A program made the position numbers and the translations under genes. The notes beneath the pieces were generated by a model that saw nothing but the letters and a program-made list of their open reading frames with translations, searched no databases and was not told the origin of the DNA. Positions 16,668-25,265 of a stretch of DNA of 64,000 nt are shown piece after piece. Position 1 is the stretch's first letter. Each line of letters starts with the position of its first letter. Source of the DNA: ZC4RG36 sp964652205 (GTDB lineage: Bacteria; Chloroflexota; Anaerolineae; Aggregatilineales; Phototrophicaceae); assembly GCA_964652205.1 (NCBI GenBank), contig CAZZAO010000002.1, forward strand, positions 1 through 64,000, written 5' to 3'.

Positions 16668-19160
16668 ATGGCTTTCATCCTGGCCTGCCGTGACTCATCT
16701 CCTGCCTGGCTTGATGAGATCGAGCGCCCTATGTCACTTCAGGTTCGTCTCGCCCTGATCTCCGCTGTGGTTTGTGTCGCCTGGGTGCTGCTCACCGATC
16801 AGCTCCTTGACCGGCTGGCTGGCGCGCAGCCAGAACTGCGGAACCTCGAACTGCTCAAGGACCTGCTGTTTGTCTGTGTCACGGCTGTCGCGCTCTATTT
16901 TCTCTTACGCTCCGAGTTCCGCCACCGAACCGCCCGCGAAGCGCGTCTGAAGGCCAGCGGGCAGCAGTTTCACGACCTGTTTCTGAACAACCCCGCGCCG
17001 ATGGTCATCATCGACCCGGACACGCAGCGCTTCGTCGGCGTCAATGGGGCAGCGCTCGCGCAGTATGGCTACAGCCGCGCTGAATTTCTCGCCCTGTCCG
17101 CCAGCGACATCCGCTCGAAGGAAGCTGCCCCGCCGCTTGACGGGCTGCCGCGCAGCGAACGTTCACGGGCGGCGCAGGGAGTCGAACAGCACCAGCGCAA
17201 AAACGGCGAACGGCTCATCGTCGAAGTCGCGTCGCGCCCCATCGACTTTGATGGCCGTCAGGCGCTGCTTCAGGTCATCCACAACGTCACAGAGCAGGTT
17301 CAGCTCCAGCGCGAGTTGGAAGCGACCACCCGCACCGTGCAAACTATCCTCAATGCTTCGCCCATCGCCATTTACGCCGTTGATCGGGATTTTCACGTCA
17401 TCTTCTGGAGTCCGGCAGCGGAACAGCTTTTTGGCTGGACAGCGGCGGAAATAGTGGGGCGGGAACTGCGCAACGTCCCCGCTGAGTTCAGGGACGAAGC
17501 AGCCGGGTTTCGGGCGCGGCTGCTGGCAGGCGAAACCCTGCCCGTCATCGAGATCGAGCGTCTGCGTAAGGATGGGACGCGCCTTCTCATCCGCAATGCC
17601 ACCGCTGCCACCCGCGACCACGAGGGCCATATCACCGGAATCCTCGGTATCTCGCAGGACATCTCGGCGGAAAAAGAAGCTCAGAAGGCCATGCAGCGGC
17701 TGGCATCCATCGTTCAGGCATCGGACGAGAGCATCATCGCCATCACGATGGACGGCAAAATCGCAAGCTGGAACCGGGGAGCCGAGCGCCTCTTTGGCTA
17801 CAGCGCCGAGGAAGCGGTCGGCCAATCGCTGCGGATGATTACGCCGCCAGACCGGGTCGAAGGGAGTATGGCGCTGCTGGACAGCGTTCAGCGCGGGCAA
17901 AAGCTGGAGCGGCTGGAAGCGCTTGGCCTGACGAAGGATGGGCGGCAGGTGGAGCTGTCCGTCAACGCCTTCCTGATCGAGAGCGAGGGGCCGAACGCCA
18001 GCATCGCCCTGGTTTCGCGCGACGTGACCGAGTTGAAGCGCGTTGACCGGCAGTTGACCTATCAGGCCAACCTGCTCCAGAACGTCTCCGACGCCATCGT
18101 CGCTGTCGATACCGAATGGCGTGTCACCAGTTGGAATAAGGCGGCTGAAATCCTTTACGGCTGGACAGCCGATGAAGTGTTGGGCAGGCAGCCGGACGAC
18201 TTCCTGCATACCGAATATATGGGCCTTCAGCCCGATCAGGCGATCCGCGAAATGTTCGAAACCGGTCACTGGCACGGCGAAGTCGTCGAATATCACAAAA
18301 ATGGCGCGCCGATCCAGATTTTCAATTCGACCTCGCTGCTCAGGGACGCCAACGGGGCCATCATCGGCGCGGTCGGCATTGAGCGCGACATCAGCCTGCA
18401 GCGCGCGCTGGCCGAAGAAACCGCCGCTCGCCAGCATTTACAGACGGAACTGGAACGGGAAGTGGAGATGCGCTCCGTTCGCAGCCGCTTCGTCTCGATG
18501 GTCAGCCACGAATTTCGGACGCCGCTCGCCGCCATCCAGTCCTCGACCGACCTGCTGCGTCACTATGGCTCGCGCATGTCGGATTCGCAGCGCGAAACCC
18601 ATCTCGGCGTCGTCCAGCAGGAAGTCGAACACATCACCGAACTGCTGAACGATTTCCTCACCCTCAGCAAAATGGAAACCGTCGGCGTGCAGTTCGATCC
18701 GAGGCCGGTCGAGCTGCTCGCCCTGCTGCGCGAAACGGTCGATACCGTGCTGACCTCATGGCCGAATCGCTCGGTCGAGCTGTTCGCCAGTGGCGACTGC
18801 CCGCCAATCCCACTCGACCGTAAGCTGATTCGTCAGGCGACACTCAATCTGATCTCGAATGCCATCAAATATTCGCCGAAAGAAACAACCGTCCGCATTC
18901 GTCTGGCTTTCCCTCAAAACCGCGCCGAGATCACGGTGCAAGACGAAGGAATCGGCATCCCAGAGCCGGATCAGGCGCATCTGTTCGAGCAGTTCTACCG
19001 CGCAACGAACGTCGGAGCGACCGAGGGAACCGGCCTTGGCCTCGCCATTGTCCGGCGGGCCGTCGAAGCGCACGGGGGAATGGTCAGCGTCCAGAGCAGC
19101 CCCGGAATCGGAACCACCATCGGCTTTACTCTCCCTTTAACGAGTGAGCAAACCCTGTGA
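16668..19160 (+). CDS. Multi-PAS sensor histidine kinase
   Basis: An 830-residue membrane sensor kinase. Two N-terminal hydrophobic segments (about 25-45 and 63-83) are followed by four PAS domains at about 95-215, 225-335, 345-455 and 465-580, linked by LQRELEATTR and similar helices. The HisKA dimerisation helix carries SHEFRTP with phospho-acceptor His614. The HATPase domain shows NLISNAIKYSP (N box), DEGIGIP (G1) and GTGLGLAIV (G2). A start at 16731 is a reasonable alternative. It overlaps the following receiver gene by 4 bases, so the two form a signalling pair. The ligand is unknown; the PAS series suggests redox, energy or small-molecule sensing. Confidence 0.93.
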   Translation: MAFILACRDSSPAWLDEIERPMSLQVRLALISAVVCVAWVLLTDQLLDRLAGAQPELRNLELLKDLLFVCVTAVALYFLLRSEFRHRTAREARLKASGQQFHDLFLNNPAPMVIIDPDTQRFVGVNGAALAQYGYSRAEFLALSASDIRSKEAAPPLDGLPRSERSRAAQGVEQHQRKNGERLIVEVASRPIDFDGRQALLQVIHNVTEQVQLQRELEATTRTVQTILNASPIAIYAVDRDFHVIFWSPAAEQLFGWTAAEIVGRELRNVPAEFRDEAAGFRARLLAGETLPVIEIERLRKDGTRLLIRNATAATRDHEGHITGILGISQDISAEKEAQKAMQRLASIVQASDESIIAITMDGKIASWNRGAERLFGYSAEEAVGQSLRMITPPDRVEGSMALLDSVQRGQKLERLEALGLTKDGRQVELSVNAFLIESEGPNASIALVSRDVTELKRVDRQLTYQANLLQNVSDAIVAVDTEWRVTSWNKAAEILYGWTADEVLGRQPDDFLHTEYMGLQPDQAIREMFETGHWHGEVVEYHKNGAPIQIFNSTSLLRDANGAIIGAVGIERDISLQRALAEETAARQHLQTELEREVEMRSVRSRFVSMVSHEFRTPLAAIQSSTDLLRHYGSRMSDSQRETHLGVVQQEVEHITELLNDFLTLSKMETVGVQFDPRPVELLALLRETVDTVLTSWPNRSVELFASGDCPPIPLDRKLIRQATLNLISNAIKYSPKETTVRIRLAFPQNRAEITVQDEGIGIPEPDQAHLFEQFYRATNVGATEGTGLGLAIVRRAVEAHGGMVSVQSSPGIGTTIGFTLPLTSEQTL

Positions 19161-19516
19161 GCAGAGTCCTGATTATCGACGACGAAACGACCGTCCTGCG
19201 AACCGTAGGCGAAATGCTCGGTATGGAAGGCTTTGAGGTCAGCATCGCCCTCGACAGCGCCGACGGCATCGACATGGCGACCGCGCAGCCGCCCGACCTG
19301 ATTATCTGCGATCTGATGATGCCCGGCTTCAACGGCTTCGACGTGCTCAAAGCCTTGCGCAGTCAGGCAGTCACGCTCAACGTCCCGATCATCATCATCA
19401 CCGGGATCCGCGACGACTACGTGTTTCAGCAGATTCTCGATACCGGAGCCAGCGCTTACCTGTCCAAGCCCTTCACCCGCGACGCCCTGTTCAGCGTCAT
19501 CACCTCGGTCGTCTAG
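19157..19516 (+). CDS. Single-domain CheY-like response regulator
   Basis: A 119-residue receiver with no output domain. The acidic pocket is DDE (residues 8-10), the phosphorylated Asp lies in LIICDLMMPG (D52), the Thr is in IIITG and the Lys in YLSKPF (about 101). It starts with GTG overlapping the kinase stop (GTGA), so translation is coupled. It is probably the direct phosphorylation target of the PAS kinase, relaying to an unlinked output. A 7-bp GC hairpin without T-run (19520-19540) follows its stop. Confidence 0.93.
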   Translation: MSRVLIIDDETTVLRTVGEMLGMEGFEVSIALDSADGIDMATAQPPDLIICDLMMPGFNGFDVLKALRSQAVTLNVPIIIITGIRDDYVFQQILDTGASAYLSKPFTRDALFSVITSVV

Positions 19517-19540
19517 TAGGGGCGACTCGCCGGGTCGCCC

Positions 19541-19722
19541 ATAGCGGTCAACTTAAGCGGATAAGACTGGAAAATCGCTGCCGGTTGTGACCGTTCCCCC
19601 CTCTCCGCTGCTTGCGGAGACGAAGCGTGCCGAGCGTTCTTTGCTCGGCAGGAGCCGAAGGCCGCGAAGGGGGACAGGGGGAGGGGTCGGATAGGCAGCA
19701 CGATCCTTAAATTGACCGCTAT
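19541..19722. mobile_element. MITE-like element with imperfect terminal inverted repeats
   Basis: ATAGCGGTCAACTTAAGC at 19541 is mirrored by CTTAAATTGACCGCTAT ending at 19722. The arms match over about 18-20 bases with one mismatch and one extra base. The 182-bp element has no ORF and its interior is a GC-rich, partly self-complementary sequence containing CCCCTCTCCGC...GCGGAG and CCGAGCG...CGCTCGG-like hairpins. The interior shares the CCGTTCCCCCCTCTCCGC block with the repeat at 36713. No clear target duplication was seen. Confidence 0.6.
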
Positions 19723-19772
19723 CGGCTAGATGAAGGATGAGTAGGCCATCGCCCTGGGGTTTTTCGATTCGG

Positions 19773-19801
19773 TTGACAGAAAAATGAAAGCATGTTACAT
19801 C
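19773..19801 (+). promoter_or_regulatory. Promoter of the LacI-family regulator gene
   Basis: TTGACA at 19773-19778, spacer 17, TACATC at 19796-19801 preceded by TG (extended -10). The operator palindrome starts on the next base, so a bound repressor would cover the transcription start. Confidence 0.65.
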
Positions 19802-19830
19802 AGTAATGCGGATTACTAATCCGCATTACT
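19802..19830. promoter_or_regulatory. 29-bp near-perfect palindromic operator
   Basis: AGTAATGCGGAT and ATCCGCATTACT frame a TACTA centre; all 14 pairs around the single central C are complementary. It also contains nested half-palindromes (GTAAT-GCGG-ATTAC). Its location between the -10 and the GTG of a LacI-type gene strongly suggests an autoregulatory operator. Confidence 0.75.
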
Positions 19831-19854
19831 TCAGGTACTGGACTGGAAATCAGC

Positions 19855-20904
19855 GTGCAGCGCAAACCCACCAGCCGCCAGGTTGCTGAACGCGCCGGCG
19901 TTTCGCAGACGACGGTTTCCTTCGTCCTGAACAACGTCGAAGGCGCGAGCATCAGCCCGGAAACGCGCGAGCGCGTGCTTCAGGCCGCGCGTGACCTGCG
20001 CTACGTCCCCGACACAGCGGCGCGGGCGCTGGCGCGCGGGCGCAGCGCCAGTATCGCCCTGATCCTCGGACGCCCCCATCGTCAGGTCTTCATCGACGAA
20101 TATTTCTCCGCCATCCTCACCGGCATCCACCAGGCGCTTCAGCCACAGGGTTTTCGTATTCTCGTCGAGCCGGTCGCCGATAGCGCGACGCCATCGGTCT
20201 ACAGCCACCTGATTCGCGGCAGAGAAGTCGCCGGGATGATCGTCATCCTCAACCCGACGATGACGCGCGACATCGAAGAGATCGCTGCCTACAGCGCCGG
20301 GCATTTCCCGATTGTCACGCTCGACGACGTTCACCCTGACGTCTGCTCGGTGATGGTCGATAAGCTCGCTGGCACGCGGGCAATTGTCGAGCATCTCGTC
20401 CGTCTCGGCCATCGGCGGATCGCCTGTATCAGCTATGCGCCGCTCGACCAGAGTCACCCGGCCCAGCGGTTGGCGACCTACCGCGCTGTGCTGGAACAGG
20501 CGGGTATCGGCTCTGACGCGCAGCTGATCCGCGCAGGCGCCTATGACCCCGACACCGGCTACGCCGCGATGAAGTCCCTGCTGGCGTCGGAACGCTTCAC
20601 CGCGCTCTACGCCATGAACGACGTCATGGCCTTCGGCGCCATGCGGGCCATCCGCGAAGCAGGGCTGCGTATCCCCGACGACATCGCCGTGGTCGGCTTC
20701 GACGACATCCGTCTGGCCGCCTTCAGCGCGCCGCCGCTGACGACCATCCGCGAGCCGGATATCGAACACGGTCGCCGCGCCGCCGCCCTGCTGCTCGACC
20801 TGATAAACGGCGTCACGCCGACCGAGCGGCATGTCCGCCTGCCGACAGAACTCATCATCCGCCAATCGTGCGGCGCTCACCCGCGCGGGAAAGAAGGCAG
20901 CTAA
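19855..20904 (+). CDS. LacI-family transcriptional regulator
   Basis: A 349-residue repressor. The N-terminal helix-turn-helix (about 5-55) reads SRQVAERAGVSQTTVSFVLNN, followed by the hinge helix AARALARGRS. The periplasmic-binding-protein-like effector domain (about 60-340) includes LGHRRIACISYAP, ALYAMNDVMAFGAM and IPDDIAVVGFDDI. It starts with GTG. The position directly upstream of alpha-galactosidase, galT and galK suggests control of galactoside use with a galactose-type inducer (inference). The palindrome at 19802 is its likely binding site. The 120 bases to the next gene include a second palindrome, ACCGGA-N6-TCCGGT at 20981-20998, that could be another operator. Confidence 0.93.
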   Translation: MQRKPTSRQVAERAGVSQTTVSFVLNNVEGASISPETRERVLQAARDLRYVPDTAARALARGRSASIALILGRPHRQVFIDEYFSAILTGIHQALQPQGFRILVEPVADSATPSVYSHLIRGREVAGMIVILNPTMTRDIEEIAAYSAGHFPIVTLDDVHPDVCSVMVDKLAGTRAIVEHLVRLGHRRIACISYAPLDQSHPAQRLATYRAVLEQAGIGSDAQLIRAGAYDPDTGYAAMKSLLASERFTALYAMNDVMAFGAMRAIREAGLRIPDDIAVVGFDDIRLAAFSAPPLTTIREPDIEHGRRAAALLLDLINGVTPTERHVRLPTELIIRQSCGAHPRGKEGS

Positions 20905-21027
20905 ACGACCGTCACGCCGCGCATCGTCCTGTTTGCGCCCTGATCGGGGCCGCTTGATGACCGTTTCTGTTAAGTGCTTGACCGGAGCCGCTTCCGGTTC
21001 AGATGACATCACTGGAGAAGTCTACGC

Positions 21028-22323
21028 ATGACCAAAATTACCTTCATCGGCGCGGGAAGCACCGTGTTCGCCAAAAACCTGATGGGCGACATCCTCGGCT
21101 TTCCTGAGCTGGCAAATTCGGAAATCAGCCTGTTTGACATCGACCCGGAACGGCTCAGGACGTCGGAAATCGTCGCCCACCGGCTGTCCGAAGCGCTCGG
21201 CGTCACGCCGAAGATCAGCGCCACGCTCGACCGGCGCGCCGCGCTCGACGGCGCAGACTACGCCATCAGCATGATTCAGGTCGGCGGCTACAAGCCCGCA
21301 ACCGTGGTCGATTTTGAAGTGCCGAAGAAGTACGGCCTGCGCCAGACCATCGCCGATACGCTCGGCATCGGCGGCATCATGCGCGGCCTGCGGACCATCC
21401 CGGTGCTGGTCGAGATGTGCCACGACATGGAGCAGGTCTGCCCTGATGTGACCTTCTTGCAATACGTCAACCCGATGGCGATGAACTGCTGGGCCATCAG
21501 CCGCGCCTCGACCATCAAAACCGTCGGCCTGTGCCACAGCGTGCAGGGAACCGCAGTGCAGCTCGCCAGAGACATTCAGGTGCCGTTTGACGAGCTTAAC
21601 TACGTCGCAGCGGGCATCAATCACATGGCCTTCTACCTCAGGTTCGAGCGCGACGGGCAGGATTTATACCCGGAAATCCGCAAGGTGCTGGACGAAGGCC
21701 GCCAGCCCGACCGGAACCGCGTCCGCTATGAAATGTTCAGGCGTCTCGGCTATTTCGTCACCGAGTCGAGCGAGCATTTCAGCGAGTATACGCCGTGGTT
21801 TATCAAGCATGACCGGCCTGAGTTGATCGAGGAATTCAACATTCCGCTCGATGAGTATATCCGCCGCTGCGAAGTCCAGATCGCCGAATGGAACCGGCAG
21901 CGCGACGCGCTCGAAGGCGGCGCGCCGCTCGAAGTCAGGCGCAGCCCGGAATACGGCTCGCTCATCATCCACAGCCAGGAAACCGGGACGCCGCGCGTCA
22001 TCTACGGCAATGTCCCCAACCGCAGCCTGATCGACAACCTGCCGCAGGGCTGCTGCGTCGAAGTGCCGTGTCTGGTCGATAAGAACGGCATCCAGCCGAC
22101 CAAAATCGGCGCGCTGCCGCCGCAGTTGGCCGCGCTGATGCGCACCAACGTCAACGTACAGGAATTGACCGTCGAGGCGGCGCTCACCGGCAAGCGCGAA
22201 CATATCTATCACGCCGCCATGCTTGACCCGCATACTGCCGCCGAGTTAAGCCTCGACCAGATCTGGTCGCTGGTCGATGACCTGATCGAGGCCCACGGAA
22301 GCTGGTTGCCCGAATACCACTAA
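21028..22323 (+). CDS. melA: GH4 alpha-galactosidase (NAD+/Mn2+-dependent)
   Basis: A 431-residue cytoplasmic glycosidase of family GH4, which cleaves alpha-galactosides such as melibiose by an NAD-mediated oxidation/elimination cycle. Visible signatures: the N-terminal Rossmann loop ITFIGAGSTVFAKNL, FLQYVNPMAMNCWA, the metal-binding Cys in GLCHSVQGT, and AAGINHMAFYLRFE. These match the MelA branch rather than 6-phospho enzymes. GGAGAAG precedes the ATG. Released galactose would feed galK and galT downstream. The gene is followed by 440 bases of heptad repeats rather than by a close partner gene. Confidence 0.92.
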   Translation: MTKITFIGAGSTVFAKNLMGDILGFPELANSEISLFDIDPERLRTSEIVAHRLSEALGVTPKISATLDRRAALDGADYAISMIQVGGYKPATVVDFEVPKKYGLRQTIADTLGIGGIMRGLRTIPVLVEMCHDMEQVCPDVTFLQYVNPMAMNCWAISRASTIKTVGLCHSVQGTAVQLARDIQVPFDELNYVAAGINHMAFYLRFERDGQDLYPEIRKVLDEGRQPDRNRVRYEMFRRLGYFVTESSEHFSEYTPWFIKHDRPELIEEFNIPLDEYIRRCEVQIAEWNRQRDALEGGAPLEVRRSPEYGSLIIHSQETGTPRVIYGNVPNRSLIDNLPQGCCVEVPCLVDKNGIQPTKIGALPPQLAALMRTNVNVQELTVEAALTGKREHIYHAAMLDPHTAAELSLDQIWSLVDDLIEAHGSWLPEYH

Positions 22324-22327
22324 AAAA

Positions 22328-22412
22328 GTGCTGGGTAACGAGTGCTGAGTGCTGAGTAGAAAAGAAGAATCGAGAGCCGAGAACCGGGAAAAGGCGGTAC
22401 ACTCGGCTCTCG
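22328..22412. repeat. Heptad-type repeat element with hairpin, after melA
   Basis: GAGTGCTGAGTGCTGAGT (7-bp units) lies immediately after the melA stop. A second arm pair, CGAGAGCCGAG and CTCGGCTCTCG, flanks AACCGGGAAAAGGCGGTACA. This is the first of seven related elements in the window. The remainder of the 22324-22764 gap holds no gene. Confidence 0.75.
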
Positions 22413-22572
22413 GCTTTCCGCTGCGCCGATGGTCGGCATGAGGCCATTATGCCCCTACGAATTCGGCGGGTCTGAATCGCTGCCATCTGGCGCGGACTTT
22501 TGCATCGTATCCCCCCCATTGCTTGACACCGATGTACGCTAGAGGCACGGTGATAACACGTCCGCATTCATC

Positions 22573-22740
22573 TTTTCTCGGTTCTCAGTTCTCGGCTCTC
22601 GGTTCTCAGTTCTCGGCTCTCGGTTCTCGGCTCTCGGTTCTCGGCTCTCGGTTCTCAGTTCTCGGCTCTCGGTTCTCAGTTCTCGGCTCTCGGTTCTCAG
22701 TTCTCGGCTCTCGGTTCTCAGTTCTCGGCTCTATTCTCAG
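22573..22740. repeat. Tandem array of 7-bp units (TCTCGGT/TCTCAGT/TCTCGGC)
   Basis: About 24 consecutive heptamers built from TCTCGGT, TCTCAGT and TCTCGGC occur, often in the 21-bp order TTCTCAGTTCTCGGCTCTCGG. It sits upstream of galT, ending 24 bases before its ATG. The array reads open in several frames as low-complexity peptides, which are not considered genes. Confidence 0.9.
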
Positions 22741-22764
22741 CGCCACGTCTGAGGAGTAATTCTC

Positions 22765-23808
22765 ATGCTCTTTGATCCGATTGAACATCCGCATCGACGC
22801 TACAACCCGCTGACCGGCGACTGGGTGCTGGTCTCGCCGCACCGCACCAAACGCCCGTGGCAGGGGCAGGTCGAGCGCCCGCCGCAGGACGACCGCCCGC
22901 GCTATGACCCGACCTGCTACCTCTGCCCCGGCAACGTCCGCGCCAACGGTGAGCGCAACCCTCAGTATGAAAACACCTTCGTCTTTACCAACGACTTCGC
23001 CGCGCTGCTGCCGGACACGCCGCCCTCGCCGCCGGAGACCAACCCGCTGCTCCAGCGCGAGAGCGAGCAGGGGACGGCGCGCGTCATCTGCTTCTCGCCG
23101 CGCCATGACCTGACTCTGCCGCTGATGCCCGTTGAGGCCATCCGCCGCGTGGTCGATCTGTGGGCGCAGCAGATCGTCGATCTGGGATCGGACTATCGCT
23201 GGGTGCAGGTCTTCGAGAACAAAGGCGCGGCGATGGGCGCGTCGAATCCGCATCCGCATGGTCAGGTCTGGGCGGGCAGCGCTCTACCCAACGAACCCGC
23301 TAAAGAAGATCGTCAGCAGCGCGACTATTTCGCCCGACACGGCGCGCCGCTGCTGCTCGACTACGTCGCGCTCGAGCAGCAGCGCGGCGAGCGAACCGTG
23401 GTCGAAAACGACGACTGGCTCGCGGTCGTCCCCTACTGGGCCGTCTGGCCGTTCGAGACGCTGCTGCTGCCGCGCGCTCCCGTCCAGCGCCTGCCCGACC
23501 TGAGCGACCGTCAGCGCGACTCGCTGGCCGCTATCCTCAAGCGCCTGCTGACGCGCTACGACAACCTGTTTGAAGTCTCATTCCCCTACTCGATGGGCTG
23601 GCATGGCGCGCCGACCGGAACCAACAGCGGCGACGCGCCTCACTGGCAGCTTCACGCCCATTTCTACCCGCCGCTGCTGCGCTCGGCGACCGTTCGCAAG
23701 TTCATGGTCGGCTATGAGATGCTGGCCGAGGCGCAGCGCGACCTGACCGCAGAACAGGCCGCCGCCCGCCTGCGCGCCCTCTCCGACGTTCACTACAAAA
23801 ATGAGTAA
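22765..23808 (+). CDS. galT: Galactose-1-phosphate uridylyltransferase
   Basis: A 347-residue Leloir enzyme exchanging UMP between UDP-glucose and galactose-1-phosphate. Zinc-site Cys are in CYLCPGN (C51, C54). The histidine-triad nucleophile motif NPHPHGQVW has His165 as the UMP-carrying residue. YSMGWHGAP and HWQLHAHFYPP near the end supply the second metal/structural site. AGGAG precedes the ATG at ideal spacing. The stop codon TAA lies in GAGTAACGAGTG, the start of the next repeat element. It is part of the melA-galT-galK group; no galE is in view. Confidence 0.95.
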   Translation: MLFDPIEHPHRRYNPLTGDWVLVSPHRTKRPWQGQVERPPQDDRPRYDPTCYLCPGNVRANGERNPQYENTFVFTNDFAALLPDTPPSPPETNPLLQRESEQGTARVICFSPRHDLTLPLMPVEAIRRVVDLWAQQIVDLGSDYRWVQVFENKGAAMGASNPHPHGQVWAGSALPNEPAKEDRQQRDYFARHGAPLLLDYVALEQQRGERTVVENDDWLAVVPYWAVWPFETLLLPRAPVQRLPDLSDRQRDSLAAILKRLLTRYDNLFEVSFPYSMGWHGAPTGTNSGDAPHWQLHAHFYPPLLRSATVRKFMVGYEMLAEAQRDLTAEQAAARLRALSDVHYKNE

Positions 23809-23986
23809 CGAGTGTCAGGTGCTGAATGCCGAGTTAAAACTTACGCTGTGAACTATTCCAACGGCAATCGATCCTTGACTCATCACTCATCACTCGTCAC
23901 TCATCACTCATCACTCTTTACTCATCACTCTTTACTCATCACTCATCACTCATCACTCGTCACTCATCACTCGTCACTCATCACTA
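23803..23986. repeat. Heptad repeat element between galT and galK (ACTCATC array)
   Basis: A degenerate left arm (GAGTAACGAGTGTCAGGTGCTGAATGCCGAG) overlaps the galT stop. From 23877 to 23986 run about 15 tandem 7-bp units, mostly ACTCATC with ACTCGTC and ACTCTTT variants. The array ends 12 bases before the galK ATG and is open in the galK frame, giving a spurious N-terminal extension. Confidence 0.9.
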
Positions 23987-23997
23987 AAGGGCTTGTT

Positions 23998-25137
23998 ATG
24001 GCGTTACCACAACGGGTCATCGACGAATTTAAGGCGTTGATCGGCGGCGAACCGACGCACGTCGTCCGCGCGCCGGGGCGCGTCAACCTGATCGGCGAGC
24101 ATACCGATTACAACGACGGTTTCGTCCTGCCGATGGCGATTGAGCCTGCCATTTATATCGCGCTCCGCCCGCGCGACGATGAGCTGCTGCACGCCCATTC
24201 GCTCGACTTTGAAGGGACGGCCAATTTCGCGCTCTCGGCCATCGAGCATGGCGGGCCGGAATGGACGGAATATCTCAAGGGTCAGGCGTGGGCCATGCAG
24301 CAAGCCGGGCTGGCGCTGCAAGGCTGGGACGGCGTCATTTCCGGGGACGTCCCCGGCGGTGCGGGGCTGTCGTCGTCGGCGGCGCTGGAAATGGCGACAG
24401 CGTGCGCCTTTGCCGAATTATCGTCGATCCCGTGGGATGCCGCGCAGATGGCGCAGCTCGGCCAGAAGAACGAGAATCAATGGGTCGGCGTCAAGACCGG
24501 CATCATGGATCAGATGATTTCGGCGGCAGGTATCGCCGGACACGCCCTGCTGATCGACTGCCGCTGGCTGACCTTCGACGCCGTGCCGCTGCCGGAAGGC
24601 ACGTCAGTCGTCATCCTCGACACGGCCACGCGGCGCGGGCTGGTCGGCAGCGCCTACAACGAGCGCCGCGAGCAGTGTGAAGCTGCCGCAAAGTTCTTCG
24701 GCGTCCCTGCCCTGCGCGACGTCACCTCACGCCAGCTTCGCGGCGTGGCCGACCTGCTCGATCCGGTCGTCCTCAAGCGAGCGCGCCACGTCGTCACCGA
24801 GAACGAGCGCACGCTGGCAGCGGCGGAAGCCATGCGCAGCGGCAACGCCGAGGAACTGGGCAGGCTGATGAACGCCAGCCACGCCAGTATGCGCGACGAC
24901 TTCGAGATTTCGCGCGATGAGATGAACACGATGGTCGTGCTGGCGCAGAAGCACGAGGCCAGCTACGGCGCGCGCATGACCGGCGGCGGCTTCGGCGGCT
25001 GCGCGGTCGCGCTCGTCAGGGCGGAGCTGGCGCAGTCGTTCGCCGATGAGGTCAGCCTGCGCTATCAGGAACTGACGACCCTGACTCCGGCGATTTACGT
25101 CACCGGCGCGACCGATGGCGCGAACGTCGTGCGCTAA
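23998..25137 (+). CDS. galK: Galactokinase
   Basis: A 379-residue GHMP kinase that phosphorylates galactose at C1. Motif 1 is APGRVNLIGEHTDYND (about 25-40), the ATP loop is GGAGLSSSAALEMA (120-133), the catalytic Asp lies in GIMDQM (D171) and motif 3 is ARMTGGGFGGC. The ATG at 23998 is chosen because upstream in-frame sequence is translated repeat; AAAGGG is the ribosome binding site, right after the repeat array. It is the last gene of the galactoside group, with a clear terminator downstream. Confidence 0.95.
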   Translation: MALPQRVIDEFKALIGGEPTHVVRAPGRVNLIGEHTDYNDGFVLPMAIEPAIYIALRPRDDELLHAHSLDFEGTANFALSAIEHGGPEWTEYLKGQAWAMQQAGLALQGWDGVISGDVPGGAGLSSSAALEMATACAFAELSSIPWDAAQMAQLGQKNENQWVGVKTGIMDQMISAAGIAGHALLIDCRWLTFDAVPLPEGTSVVILDTATRRGLVGSAYNERREQCEAAAKFFGVPALRDVTSRQLRGVADLLDPVVLKRARHVVTENERTLAAAEAMRSGNAEELGRLMNASHASMRDDFEISRDEMNTMVVLAQKHEASYGARMTGGGFGGCAVALVRAELAQSFADEVSLRYQELTTLTPAIYVTGATDGANVVR

Positions 25138-25163
25138 TCAACCCTCGCCCTGTCGAACAGCAG

Positions 25164-25197
25164 GGCGCGGCAGATCAAAGCTCTGCCGCGCCTTTTT
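25164..25197 (+). terminator. Rho-independent terminator of galK
   Basis: A perfect 11-bp stem GGCGCGGCAGA / TCTGCCGCGCC with a 7-base loop, followed by T5. Confidence 0.92.
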
Positions 25198-25265
25198 GAT
25201 GACGGCTGCTCGGCTTTCCCGGTGAACTTCAGGGAGATGATCTCAAAGCCAGACGGCAGCCCGAC

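Noticed and set aside
17163..18437. 424-residue ORF antisense to the PAS kinase
   Set aside because: Shadow of a well-supported multidomain gene.
19831..21012. 393-residue ORF antisense to the LacI-family gene
   Set aside because: Shadow ORF crossing the palindromic operator; the plus-strand regulator is clear.
22523..23259. ORFs through the TCTCGGT array (peptides of repeated Ser-Arg-Phe or Glu-Pro-Arg)
   Set aside because: Low-complexity translation of a heptad repeat, readable in several frames; no start signals.
23877..23986. CRISPR-like appearance of the ACTCATC array
   Set aside because: Units are 7 bp and contiguous; there are no spacers and no cas genes.
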